A DNA stretch of 64,000 nucleotides, taken from positions 4,526,001-4,590,000 of the forward strand of contig CP036296.1 of assembly GCA_007751255.1 (NCBI GenBank). Reading direction: 5' to 3'. The position numbers and the translations under genes were made by a program. Shown one piece after another: positions 1 to 8,742 of this stretch (the stretch's first letter is position 1; every line of letters begins with the position of its first letter). The stretch is from Engelhardtia mirabilis (GTDB taxonomy: Bacteria > Planctomycetota > UBA1135 > GCA-002686595). The notes beneath the pieces are model-generated. The model did no database searches. It was not told the origin of the DNA and saw only the letters and a list, made by a program, of their open reading frames with translations.

Positions 1-1
1 G

Positions 2-2128
2 TCGAACAGCGTCGGCCTCTCGGTCGTCGACGACGGGCTGATCGGGGGCGCGGGGAGCTTCGAAGCGCGCTTCGACCCGAGCGGCGTGACCTTCGTGCCC
101 GTCCTCGGACAACAGGCCCCGGTCGAACAGACGCTCACCTTGTCGGCGACGTCACTGCGCCGGGTCGGCGCGTCCGTCGATCTGAAGCCGGTCGCGCCCC
201 GCGCCGAAGGCTTGGTGGCCAGCTACGACCGCGCCGAGGGTGTGGTCGAGCGCTTCGAAGTCACCGGCGAGGGTCTGTGGCACAGCGTCGTGCTCGACCG
301 GGCCCCGCTCGGCAGCGGCGACCTCGAGCTGCGGCTCACCATCGGTGGCGTGCTGCGCGACCGCGCCCTGGGCACCGCCGACGGGGGCCTCGAGTTCGAC
401 GCCGGCTTCGGCGGAGTCCGCTACGGCGCCCTGACTGGCGTCGACGCCCGCGGACGCACCGCGCCTGGGTCGGTCCGCGTCGAGGGCACGCAGTTGGTCC
501 TGCGCCTCGCGGCGGACTTCGTCGACTCGGCCAGCTACCCGATGGTGCTCGACCCACTGATCGGGACGCGCTTCCCCGTCGACAGCTCGACCTTCGACGA
601 CGCGGAGCCCGACGTGGCCTGGGACGCCTCCTGGGGCCGCTTCCTGGTGGTCTGGAAGCGCACCTTCTCAGCAATCAGCAGCGCCATCCGCGGTCAGGTC
701 CTGATCGGCGACGGGACCCTGGACGGCGGCACGGTCTTCTTCGGTAGCAGTGGTCAGGTGACCCGGCCCCAGGTCGCCAACGCCAACTATGCGAGCACCT
801 TCGTGGTGGTCTGGCGCCAAACGGCGTCGGGTGCCGACTCGATCCGCGCCCAGGCCTTCTCGCCGGGCGTGAGCGGGCTGACGGGCGTCGTCCCGATCGC
901 CATCGGAGCAGCCGGCAGCCTCTCGCGGCCGGATGTCGGCGGCGAGCTGCTCAAGGTCCCGTTCAAGCAGGCCCTGGTGATCTGGGATCGCAGCGGCGTC
1001 GGGATCGAGGGCGTCAAGTTGAACGTGGAGCTGGACAGCACGCCCACCGCGGTCTCGGCTTTCACGGTGGCGACCGAGGTCCCGCTGCTCAGCACGGTCG
1101 ACTCGCCGTCGATCACCCGCAACGCGGGCAACGTCGGGCTGTACGGCGTCACGTACCTGCGACGTGCTTCGCTGATCGGAGGGGTCTCCTCGGTCTTCGC
1201 CGCGGTGCTCGACCGCGACGGCACCGTGGTCAACCCGGGCCAGAAGATCACCAGCGCCCCCAGCCAGGAATACGAGCCCGAGATCGAAGGCGGCGGCGTG
1301 GCGGACTCGCGTTGGATCGTCGCCAGCTCCTACGAGCAGACGCCCGGCAGCGGCGACTACACGGTGCTGTTGACTCCCGTCGTGCCCGGTGCCACGACCC
1401 TCACGGCCTCGCCCTCGCAGGTCCTGACCCAGGTCGCCGGCGCTCCGCGCGTGGCCCTGGGTTGGCGTCCCGGCAAGACCTACGTCGCCTGGCGCGAGAA
1501 CGGGCTCTTCGCCGACGCCCTGCGGGTGACGGGCGTCGACGCGACGACCTGCCTGACCTGTGAGGCATCCCTGTTGGTCGAGGTCCTGTCGGCGGGCGAT
1601 CCCACCCTGGCCCTGTGCACCACGGCATCGGGTGGCAACTACGGCGAGGGCCGAGCGCTCTTGGTCTGGAACGAGGAGTCGGTCTCGCCCCTCAGCACCG
1701 ACCAGGATGTTCAAGGTCAGTTGCTCGACGCCTTCACCTCGACCTACTCGATCACCGACCTGGGCGGCGGCTGCGGCGCCGGCGGGACGGCGGTCACCCC
1801 GAATCCGGCCACGATCGGCAACGGCTACTTCCAAGTTCTGCTCCAGGGCGCGAGTCCGTTGGCGCCGGCCGCGATCTTGAACCTGAGCGTGACCACCGCC
1901 GTGCCGCTGGCCTGTGGCCCCTGTCTCTGGGTGCCCTTCGGCACGACCTTCGTCCAGCCGGTTCTCGGCGGTGGGGCCGGAATGGTCCTCGCGATCCCCT
2001 GCAACCCGGCTCTGGTTGCAGCCCAGCTCGACTTGCAGTGGACGGTGCTCACGCCCGGCAGCAGCCCCTGCGCCCTGAGCCCGGACGTGTCCGTGTCGAA
2101 CCGGATGCGACTCCTGCTGGGCTCCTGA
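2..2128 (+). CDS. Large secreted beta-rich protein, 5' end outside window
   Basis: The reading frame is open from base 2, so the gene begins before the window; a GTG at 86 is only an internal codon. About 708 residues are visible. I recognise no enzyme domain. The middle has repeated short blocks of the type VAWD..W.RFLVVW and FVVVWRQ followed by Q-A-F/L, the look of a beta-propeller-like extracellular protein. The last 120 residues, from about base 1775, are Gly/Pro/Cys-rich and carry a PALVAAQLDLQW segment resembling the C-terminal module of other secreted proteins in this window. The next gene lies about 190 bases downstream on the same strand. Function unknown; extracellular location is inferred from composition because the signal peptide lies outside the window. 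Confidence 0.8.
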   Translation, partial: SNSVGLSVVDDGLIGGAGSFEARFDPSGVTFVPVLGQQAPVEQTLTLSATSLRRVGASVDLKPVAPRAEGLVASYDRAEGVVERFEVTGEGLWHSVVLDRAPLGSGDLELRLTIGGVLRDRALGTADGGLEFDAGFGGVRYGALTGVDARGRTAPGSVRVEGTQLVLRLAADFVDSASYPMVLDPLIGTRFPVDSSTFDDAEPDVAWDASWGRFLVVWKRTFSAISSAIRGQVLIGDGTLDGGTVFFGSSGQVTRPQVANANYASTFVVVWRQTASGADSIRAQAFSPGVSGLTGVVPIAIGAAGSLSRPDVGGELLKVPFKQALVIWDRSGVGIEGVKLNVELDSTPTAVSAFTVATEVPLLSTVDSPSITRNAGNVGLYGVTYLRRASLIGGVSSVFAAVLDRDGTVVNPGQKITSAPSQEYEPEIEGGGVADSRWIVASSYEQTPGSGDYTVLLTPVVPGATTLTASPSQVLTQVAGAPRVALGWRPGKTYVAWRENGLFADALRVTGVDATTCLTCEASLLVEVLSAGDPTLALCTTASGGNYGEGRALLVWNEESVSPLSTDQDVQGQLLDAFTSTYSITDLGGGCGAGGTAVTPNPATIGNGYFQVLLQGASPLAPAAILNLSVTTAVPLACGPCLWVPFGTTFVQPVLGGGAGMVLAIPCNPALVAAQLDLQWTVLTPGSSPCALSPDVSVSNRMRLLLGS

Positions 2129-2318
2129 ACCCGTCGGCGTCCGTACGCGTCGAGATCCGGCCGACCTGGACACCCAGGCCGGCCGGATCCGCTTTCGGCG
2201 GGCCTCGCTCGGGGCGATCTCGGCGCCTGGAGCGGGACGTCCCCCCCAACGCGCGGGTTTGTCCATCAGCGGGCGCAGCAGCGCCCACGGTTCCAAGCAC
2301 TCCTCGCCACCCAGCCCG

Positions 2319-3809
2319 ATGTTCACCCACAAGATCCTGCTCGCCTCGACCCTCGCGTTCCTGTCCCCGGCCGCCCTCGCGGGCGACGGCGGCTTCGCCA
2401 CCGGCGACCTCTGGCTGCGGACGTCCGTGCAATCCGGCACGCCCTTCGGAGCCCTGGTCCGCGTCGACGCCTCGACCGGTGAGAGCGAGGTCGTGCTGCC
2501 CTTCACCAACTGGCACGGCAACAGCGAGGTCTACCAGACCCTGTGCTACGACCCGCGCCGGGACCGGATCCTGGTCTACGGCGTGCTCGACGTCGCCGGC
2601 ATCGCGAAGACGCGGGTCTGGGCCGTGGACGCCAAGGGTCAATACACCGAGACCAGCCTGGGCGGCAGCGCCCTCGCGCCGGCGTCGGACGGCAAGGTCT
2701 ATGCCGCGCTGACGGGCGTCGGCACGGCGCCCTTCATCAACTTCTACGACACCGCCGACGTGCAGCACCCACTGCTGAACGCGGCGGGGACGGGCCCCTT
2801 CGCCCCCGGCTTCACCCTGGGGTTCGGCCCGACCATCGCCAGCCTGATCTACGACCCTGGCACCCACTCCCTGTTGTGGGCCGTCGGCAACGCCGGCAGC
2901 CAGTGCGCGGGGCCCAGCGGCAGCGGCATGGGAGCCATCTACCGCCTCGACCTGTCGCCCGACGGGACTCGCGTCGTGTCGTCGAGCTGCACCACCTACG
3001 ACCTGGACGGCGCGAACCCCTTCACCGTCGGGGGCTACCCGATGGGCTTCGGGCGGCGCGCGGATGGCAAGTACGTTCTGACCCTGCGCGGCGGCGGCGC
3101 AGCGGGCACCAACGACGACCAGGCCGCGCGGATGGTGCTGGTCGATCCAGCGACGCTGTCGACGTCGACCTTCGCCTCCAACGGGCCCTACACCCAGGCG
3201 CTGTACACGAATGCCGGCACCTGGAGTCGCGTGCGCGGCGAGGCGGTGATCTTCGACCCGGCCGGCAATCAACTGCGGGCCTTCGCCCTGGGTGAGGTGG
3301 GCGGCGGGACGCTGCTGGCGAGCGGCGCGATCGGCAGCTCCTCGGACCCCTTCGGCTTCCCGATCGACTTCGAGCGCGCCGGTCTGATCGAGATTGCGCC
3401 GCTGGTCCTGAACGGGCACCTCAGCGCCGCGCCGACCACGGCCTCCATTGCCAGCGGTGGCCTGCAGTCCCTGAGCCTGGACTTCGGCGCGGCCTCGGCC
3501 GGGTCGATCTTTCTGGTCCTGGGTAGCGTCAGTGGCGCGGTCCCGCCGACGCCGATCGATGGCAAGCTACTGCCCCTCGCGATCGACTCCTACCTGCTGT
3601 TCAGCCTGAGCAACGCCAATTCGGCGGTCTTCGTGAACACCCTCGGAGTCCTCGACGGCGCCGGGAAGAAGACCGCGGCGATCTCCGTCCCCACCGGCCT
3701 GGGCCCGGCACTCGCCGGCCTGGTGCTGCACCACGCAGCCCTGACCCTCTCGCCGATCGGCGCGGTCACGGCCGTGAGCGACGCGGTCTCGCTGCGCCTG
3801 GTGCCGTGA
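2319..3809 (+). CDS. Secreted protein of unknown function with shared C-terminal module
   Basis: The protein has 496 residues. The frame opens earlier, at 2259, but ATG 2319 is preferred because it is followed at once by a typical signal peptide (MFTHKILLASTL then AALA before GDGG). The mature part has beta-propeller-like features such as repeated YDP..D.ILVYG and VYAALTG blocks, suggesting a repeat-built extracellular fold; no catalytic motif is recognised. The last 130 residues (from about base 3418) contain FLVLGSVSG, FVNTLGVLD and a GPALAGLVL segment. These match the tail of the DUF1028 protein at 6436-7950 (VLASLSG, FVNTLGSTD). It is convergent with the glyoxalase gene; the intervening space is filled by a tandem repeat. 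Confidence 0.8.
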   Translation: MFTHKILLASTLAFLSPAALAGDGGFATGDLWLRTSVQSGTPFGALVRVDASTGESEVVLPFTNWHGNSEVYQTLCYDPRRDRILVYGVLDVAGIAKTRVWAVDAKGQYTETSLGGSALAPASDGKVYAALTGVGTAPFINFYDTADVQHPLLNAAGTGPFAPGFTLGFGPTIASLIYDPGTHSLLWAVGNAGSQCAGPSGSGMGAIYRLDLSPDGTRVVSSSCTTYDLDGANPFTVGGYPMGFGRRADGKYVLTLRGGGAAGTNDDQAARMVLVDPATLSTSTFASNGPYTQALYTNAGTWSRVRGEAVIFDPAGNQLRAFALGEVGGGTLLASGAIGSSSDPFGFPIDFERAGLIEIAPLVLNGHLSAAPTTASIASGGLQSLSLDFGAASAGSIFLVLGSVSGAVPPTPIDGKLLPLAIDSYLLFSLSNANSAVFVNTLGVLDGAGKKTAAISVPTGLGPALAGLVLHHAALTLSPIGAVTAVSDAVSLRLVP

Positions 3810-3854
3810 GCCAGCGGGTAGTCTAGGACCGATGGATCACCGCCAGCCGGCGGC

Positions 3855-4046
3855 GGGATAGGCACCGCGCGGGATCGTTACCGCGCGGGATCGCTACCGC
3901 GCGGGATCGCTACCGCGCGGGATAGGCACCGCGCGGGATAGGCACCGCGCGGGATAGGCACCGCGCGGGATAGGCACCGCGCGGGATAGGCACCGCGCGG
4001 GATAGGCACCGCGCGGGATAGGCACCGCGCGGGATAGGCACCGCGC
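3855..4046. repeat. Tandem array, 12 copies of a 16-bp unit
   Basis: Twelve head-to-tail 16-bp units fill 3855-4046. Unit 1 and units 5-12 read gggataggcaccgcgc exactly; units 2-4 are variants (gggatcgttaccgcgc once, gggatcgctaccgcgc twice). There are no spacers, so it is not a CRISPR. The array lies between two convergent genes, 45 bases after the stop of the upstream gene. A 16-bp period is not a multiple of three, and the open frames through it would be repetitive artefacts, so I treat it as non-coding. Confidence 0.95.
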
Positions 4047-4103
4047 TCGCCGCTGACCCCGGGCCTCGATCGACCTGGCCACGCCCCTCGCCCGGAGCGG
4101 GCC

Positions 4104-4469
4104 TCAGCGCGCTTCGAGGACCTCGATCGCGTACCCGTTGGGGTCCGTGACGAAGATGTAGTTGCTCGAGTTCTCGGGCTTCGAGCGACGGTACTCCAGA
4201 CCCTTGGCCTCGACCTTGGCCACGAAGGGCTCGAGGTCGTCGACGGTGAAGGCCAGGTGACCGAACTGGCTGCCCAGCTCGTAGTCGCGACCGTCGTGGT
4301 TGTAGGTCAACTCGATGAAGTAGTTCTCCCACTCGTCGCTGAGGAACACCAGGGTGGCCTCGTCGCCGATCGTGCCCCGGCGGGTCTCTTTGAGGCCCAG
4401 GAACTCGGTGTAGAACGCGATCGTCTCTTCCAGGTCCTTGACCCGGATCATGGTGTGGGCGAGTTGCAT
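4104..4469 (-). CDS. gloA: Lactoylglutathione lyase (glyoxalase I)
   Basis: This 121-residue enzyme would isomerise the hemithioacetal of methylglyoxal and glutathione (or another thiol) to S-lactoylglutathione, detoxifying methylglyoxal in the cytoplasm. It is one VOC-fold chain. The four expected metal ligands are visible: His5 (MQLAHTM), Glu53 (IELTYN), His71 (FGHLAF) and Glu116 (AIEVLE). Length is slightly shorter than E. coli GloA (135). The frame extends upstream to 4592, but the ATG at 4469 begins exactly at the conserved N-terminus, so it is taken as the start. It is followed on the same strand, upstream, by the nhaD gene with 170 bases between. Thiol cofactor cannot be told from sequence. 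Confidence 0.93.
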   Translation of the reverse strand: MQLAHTMIRVKDLEETIAFYTEFLGLKETRRGTIGDEATLVFLSDEWENYFIELTYNHDGRDYELGSQFGHLAFTVDDLEPFVAKVEAKGLEYRRSKPENSSNYIFVTDPNGYAIEVLEAR

Positions 4470-4639
4470 GGCGGGGAGTCTAGCGCGGGCCGATCCCCCC
4501 CATTCGGACGGTTCCCGACGTTTCGGCCCATCGAGCGAGAAAGTCGCCGGCGTCCGGACCGCTCGGCGATCCGCTCGGCGATCCGCAAGCACCGAGCCCG
4601 CCGAGCGATCGCTTCACGCCGATCGCTCCCGGATCCGGC

Positions 4640-6028
4640 TCAGCCGCCGCCTGCGAGCACCGAGGCCGCCGGCATGTTCAGGAGCTGGTGCACCCCGATC
4701 GAGGCCGCGTAGCCCAACAGGATGGCCGGCGTCCAGACCAGGTGCCGCATGAAGGTGTACTCGCCGCCTGTGGTCCCCATCAGAGCCACGCCCGCGGCGG
4801 AGCCGACCGAGAGCAGGGATCCTCCGACCCCGGCTGCGAGGGTGGCCAACAGCCACTGGTGGATCTCCGCGGCCGGCGTTGCGCCCATGACCGGGTCCAT
4901 GGAGAGCACAGCGAACATGACCGGGACGTTGTCCACCACTGCCGAGATCAGGCCCACGGCGATGTTGGCGTTGGTCGGCCCGTGGCCCGTATAGAGGGCC
5001 TCGCTGGTCACCGCCAGGTAGCCCAGCTCGGACAGGCCTCCGACGCACATCAGGACGCCGAAGAAGAACAGCAGGGTGTCCCACTCGACCTTGGCCACGT
5101 CGTCGAAGACGTCGACCGGCTCGGCCATCTGATAGCGCCGCGCATTGAGTCGGGTCCAGTAGCCCCAGAGCATGTAGTAGCCCAGACCCGTGGTCATCCC
5201 CAGGAAGGGCGGCAGGTGCAGGACTGCATGGAAGCAGACGGCGGTGGCGATGGTGGCCAGGAACATCAGCATCACCATCAGCCAGCCCGGCTTCAGCTCG
5301 ACGTCCTCGGTGACCGCCTGGGGCCGGACCGCGGGCACGGCCAGGCTCATCAGGATCGCCGGCACGAGCCAGTTGACCAGGGCCGCGGGGACGAGGTCGA
5401 GGAAGACCAGCGTCGGCACGTGGCCCGCCTGCCAGACCATCAGCGTCGTGATGTCGCCGAAGGGCGAGAAGGCCCCGCCCGCGTTGGCGGCGATGACGAC
5501 GTTGATGCACGCCAGCGAGATGAAGCGCGTGTTCCCGCGGCCGACGGTGGTGACCACCGCCCCCATCAGGAGCGCCGTGGTCAGGTTGTCGGCGATCGGC
5601 GAGATCATGAACGCCAACGCGCCAGTGGTCCAGAAGATCGCGCGCAGCCCGAAGCCGGCGTTGACCAGCAGGGCGTTGAGCTTGAAGAACACGTTCCGGT
5701 GGGCGATGGCGCTGATGTAGGTCATCGCCACCATCAGGAAGAGGAACAGCTCAGCGAACTCCGCCACGTGCTGCTCGACCCGGTGCGCGATCGTCTCCGG
5801 ATCGTTCATGCCGATCGCGGTCAGGATCCAGATCACCCCCGCGGCGATCAGCACCGGCTTGGACTTGCGCAGATGGATCACGTCCTCCGCGACCACCAGC
5901 AGGTAGGCGAAGACGAAGACCACGACGGCGGCCAGCCCGACGGCAGAGCCGGTCAGGTCGGTGTCGTGGTGGGCGCCCTCCGAGAGGGCGGCGAGGGGGC
6001 CGAGCAGGGCGGGGAGGATGGCGTTCAC
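4640..6028 (-). CDS. nhaD: Na+/H+ antiporter, NhaD family
   Basis: This 462-residue inner-membrane protein of the ion-transporter superfamily is expected to expel Na+ (or Li+) in exchange for protons. A dozen or so hydrophobic segments span the chain. The family signatures are present: SPIADNLTTALL near residues 143-154 and NAGGAFSPFGDITT near 182-195, the discontinuous-helix region that carries the transport residues; VDNVPVMFA lies in the second half. Length is typical of NhaD. It starts with a leader-like stretch before the first membrane helix, as in other NhaD proteins. It stands alone, fitting a saline habitat, though that habitat is inference. Confidence 0.92.
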   Translation of the reverse strand: MNAILPALLGPLAALSEGAHHDTDLTGSAVGLAAVVVFVFAYLLVVAEDVIHLRKSKPVLIAAGVIWILTAIGMNDPETIAHRVEQHVAEFAELFLFLMVAMTYISAIAHRNVFFKLNALLVNAGFGLRAIFWTTGALAFMISPIADNLTTALLMGAVVTTVGRGNTRFISLACINVVIAANAGGAFSPFGDITTLMVWQAGHVPTLVFLDLVPAALVNWLVPAILMSLAVPAVRPQAVTEDVELKPGWLMVMLMFLATIATAVCFHAVLHLPPFLGMTTGLGYYMLWGYWTRLNARRYQMAEPVDVFDDVAKVEWDTLLFFFGVLMCVGGLSELGYLAVTSEALYTGHGPTNANIAVGLISAVVDNVPVMFAVLSMDPVMGATPAAEIHQWLLATLAAGVGGSLLSVGSAAGVALMGTTGGEYTFMRHLVWTPAILLGYAASIGVHQLLNMPAASVLAGGG

Positions 6029-6089
6029 GGTGGGCTTCGCGTCTTCGGCCGGAATGGGGCTCCGACTCAGGGGCGGAGACGTCGCCGAC

Positions 6090-6398
6090 TCAGGACCGGG
6101 AAGCCCAGACGACCAGCGCGCCGATCAACGCTCCTGCGACCAACCCCACGCCCAGCGCGAGCCGGGCGACTCGGGCCTGCGACCGGGACGCGCGGGAGGG
6201 ACCTGCGCGATCGGGGCCGCCATACCCGCCGGGGGGGCTCCCGAGGAATGGGTCCACGTCGGATCCACTGCCGTCGGGCGGAAGGAGCGCCGCTCCGCAG
6301 GCCGGACAATAGTGGTACGACCCGGGGCAGCGGTACCCGCAGGCCGGACAAACCGTCAGCTCGACGCCGATCCGCTGATAACTCTCGGGGGGAAGCAC
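6090..6398 (-). CDS. Small zinc-ribbon protein with C-terminal membrane anchor
   Basis: The protein has 102 residues. Residues 17-34 form a zinc ribbon with two CPAC motifs (Cys17/Cys20 and Cys31/Cys34) separated by GYRCPGSYHY. A Gly/Pro/Ser-rich linker follows, then one hydrophobic helix at about 77-97 ending in WASRS. The topology suggests a tail-anchored protein with the ribbon in the cytoplasm. Such proteins are common and mostly uncharacterised; no function can be assigned. It lies 61 bases upstream (in transcription order) of nhaD and could be cotranscribed with it. Confidence 0.7.
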   Translation of the reverse strand: MLPPESYQRIGVELTVCPACGYRCPGSYHYCPACGAALLPPDGSGSDVDPFLGSPPGGYGGPDRAGPSRASRSQARVARLALGVGLVAGALIGALVVWASRS

Positions 6399-6435
6399 GG
6401 CGGGCGCAGGGTACGGGTCTCGGCCTGGACGTGGA

Positions 6436-7950
6436 TCAGGGTTCGATGTCGAAGCCGGCCGCAGCGGTGACCGACGGACCGGCGCCGAGCACCAGAGCGG
6501 CCAGGTCGATCCGCCCGCCGGCCACTGCGCCGAGGACGCCGGGCGGAATGGACAGGCCCGCCGCCGCGTGACCGAGGGCGTCAGTGCTGCCCAGGGTGTT
6601 CACGAAGGGCCCCTGGTTGGGCTGGACCAGGCTCAGGTCCACGAGCGGATCGGGATTGAGCGGCAGGGTCCCGAAGCCCAAGGGCACCCCGGGCGCGGTG
6701 CCGGAGAGACTGGCCAAGACCAGGTACACGGCGTTCGAATCGGTGTTCAGGGTCAGCGGCACCTGGGCGCCCTGGGCAGCCGACACGGCGTCGAAGCCAC
6801 AGTGCAGGTCCACCAAAGGATCGACCCGCAGCTCCAGGTAGGGGTACAGCAGCACCGGCCCCGAGCCATCGTCGGCGGTGATCGCCAGGGACTCGACGCC
6901 GGCGCTGGTGCCGGCCGTCAGGGCGAAGGTGTAGCTGCCGTCGCCGTTGTCGGTCACCGCTCCCACTTGGGTCAGGGTCGCGCCACCGCCGGCGCTGGCG
7001 ATGCCGAGCGCGGCGCCGCCGGAGCCCAGCGGCAGGCCGTCGAGGTCGACCAGCTGGACCGTCACCTGGGCCGACGAGGCTCCGTCGGCCACGAGCGACT
7101 GAACGTCCGCCTTGGCGCTGGAGAGCAGTTGGTCGGGCACCCCGGCCTGGGAGGCCCGCCAGGCGCCGTAGAGGCTCTGCAGGGTCAGGACCGGGTCGGG
7201 ATCGGGGATCGACCCGATCACGTTGAGGTTCAGGTGGTAGCTGCCGTTGGTGCAGCCCGCCTGACCACTGCAGGTGCCGTCGCTGTCGCCCATGCGCGCC
7301 ACCACCAGGAAGCCGATGTGGGCGGCCTTGGTGAAGCTCGGCGGCGGCGCTCCGCAGGAGGTGGGCTGCAGGATCGAGCACGAGCAGCGCCCATCGCCGC
7401 CGAGCGCGCGGGCGGCCTCCATGGCGGCCATGACCTTCTGGCTCGCGTCACCGGGAGTCGAGAGCAGCGCCGCGACCGCGTCGTCGATGACCTGGTCCGC
7501 GGTCAGCACGTTGCCCTGCACCGAGTAGATCCAGGGCAGGGACTTGCCCGCGAGCGCCTTCTTGGCCTTGCCCGCGCCGTTGCCGGTGAACTTGGCCGGG
7601 TTGTGGAGCACGTCGACGATCCCGTACTGCCGACTCTGGTGCTGGGGATCGCTCCCGGCGAGCAACTGCAGGATGTTGGCGGGCGGCACCTCGGCGATGA
7701 ACGAGTCCCAGATCAACTGGCGGTTGACGCCGCTCGAGTCGACCAGCGACTGGGCCGCGGCCGCGCCGTAACCCACACGCACCACGGGCAGGGCGACCTC
7801 GAGGTCGAAGTTCGCCAGGCAAGTGGCCGAGGCGATCACGACCTCGCGCGTCTCGATGTTGACCAGGATGATCGACCAGGTGGCCGAGGCTGGCGCGGCG
7901 AACAGAGTGGCGCTGGCGAGGAGCGCGGCGAGGGGGCGCGGTGTACGCAT
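6436..7950 (-). CDS. Secreted DUF1028 protein with Ig-like and shared C-terminal module
   Basis: This 504-residue exported protein starts at ATG 7950, where a signal peptide begins (MRTPRPLAALL...APASA). DUF1028 occupies about residues 24-265, starting at the family's TWSII block; the family is, as I recall, related to Ntn-hydrolase folds. Predicted cleavage after ASA would leave Thr24 as the new N-terminus, which would suit an Ntn-type nucleophile. Next comes an Ig-like invasin/Big_1-type domain (VQLVDLDG...DNGDGSYTF...) at about 285-360, then the C-terminal module shared with other secreted proteins here. The frame extends upstream to 8541 but only as a shadow over the next gene. Substrate unknown. 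Confidence 0.85.
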   Translation of the reverse strand: MRTPRPLAALLASATLFAAPASATWSIILVNIETREVVIASATCLANFDLEVALPVVRVGYGAAAAQSLVDSSGVNRQLIWDSFIAEVPPANILQLLAGSDPQHQSRQYGIVDVLHNPAKFTGNGAGKAKKALAGKSLPWIYSVQGNVLTADQVIDDAVAALLSTPGDASQKVMAAMEAARALGGDGRCSCSILQPTSCGAPPPSFTKAAHIGFLVVARMGDSDGTCSGQAGCTNGSYHLNLNVIGSIPDPDPVLTLQSLYGAWRASQAGVPDQLLSSAKADVQSLVADGASSAQVTVQLVDLDGLPLGSGGAALGIASAGGGATLTQVGAVTDNGDGSYTFALTAGTSAGVESLAITADDGSGPVLLYPYLELRVDPLVDLHCGFDAVSAAQGAQVPLTLNTDSNAVYLVLASLSGTAPGVPLGFGTLPLNPDPLVDLSLVQPNQGPFVNTLGSTDALGHAAAGLSIPPGVLGAVAGGRIDLAALVLGAGPSVTAAAGFDIEP

Positions 7951-7988
7951 GGGAATCGAGGGACCTGGGACCGAGGGTCTGCTCGATC

Positions 7989-8705
7989 CTACCCGGGCGC
8001 TCCGCCCTCGGACCCGCTCGGCAGGATCCACTGGTAACGCGGCTCTAGGGCGCGGGTCCCGAGCCTGGACAGGGGGCCCAATCCGAACTCCTCGACGAAG
8101 GAGCAGCACTCCCAGCGTCCCGGGTAGAAGGACTCGGCCGCGGCCCGCGCCACTTCGACCTCCGCGCTGGTCGGCCCCACGTCGAGTTCGATCAGCCCCC
8201 GCGTCCCCAGTCGCACCCATTGCTTCTTCCAGGGCACGAGGCAACTGGCGTGGCCCTCGTTCCGATCGAAGGCGGCGAAGACCCGAGCCCCGTGGCCGGC
8301 GCGGCGCAGGACGTGGCAGGCGTAGAGCGCCCAGTCCTCGCAATCGCCCTGGCGCAGGGCGTGGGTCTGCTCCGGCGTCTGCCAGAACTCCTCCACCCCG
8401 TGCAGGACCTGGTCGTGGACGTACTCGAAGCAGGTCTGCATGTAGTCGAGCACGCGGTGCGGCGAGCGACAGCGCCGCTCGACGGTCGCCAAGCTCCAGC
8501 CGTGCCAACGGTGCGACGCCAGGTAGCGCTCCACGCGCCACAACACGCCACCGGTACGCCGCGCGCGGCCCAGTTCGGTGAGGGGCACGGAGCCCAGGTC
8601 GGCTCGCCCCTGGTCGTAGGCGAGGGTCGGTAGGGATCCACGACCGGCGGGTTCGTCCCGGCTCCGATCGTCGCTCCGGGGTGGGTTCTCGACTCCGTCG
8701 GCCAT
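7989..8705 (-). CDS. Transglutaminase-like cysteine protease-fold protein
   Basis: The protein has 238 residues. The core motif GDCEDWA (Cys122) and later EGHAS (His152), with Asp175 in IELDVG, match the Cys-His-Asp triad of bacterial transglutaminase-like (BTLCP-type) proteins. Such proteins may act as proteases, amidases or transglutaminases; the substrate cannot be read from sequence. No signal peptide is evident, so a cytoplasmic location is likely. The N-terminal 40 residues are polar and probably disordered. It lies directly upstream of the DUF1028 gene on the same strand with 38 bases between, so cotranscription is plausible. Confidence 0.78.
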   Translation of the reverse strand: MADGVENPPRSDDRSRDEPAGRGSLPTLAYDQGRADLGSVPLTELGRARRTGGVLWRVERYLASHRWHGWSLATVERRCRSPHRVLDYMQTCFEYVHDQVLHGVEEFWQTPEQTHALRQGDCEDWALYACHVLRRAGHGARVFAAFDRNEGHASCLVPWKKQWVRLGTRGLIELDVGPTSAEVEVARAAAESFYPGRWECCSFVEEFGLGPLSRLGTRALEPRYQWILPSGSEGGAPG

Positions 8706-8742
8706 CTGGCGGCCGAGTCTAACCCCGCGCTCCCGACGCGGC

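Noticed and set aside
3855-4046. CRISPR-like array
   Set aside because: Units are directly adjacent without spacers and 16 bp is too short for CRISPR repeats; no cas genes are nearby.
4688-6571. Plus-strand frame of more than 600 codons across the NhaD and zinc-ribbon genes
   Set aside because: No domain or signal features; it is antisense to recognised genes with conserved motifs.
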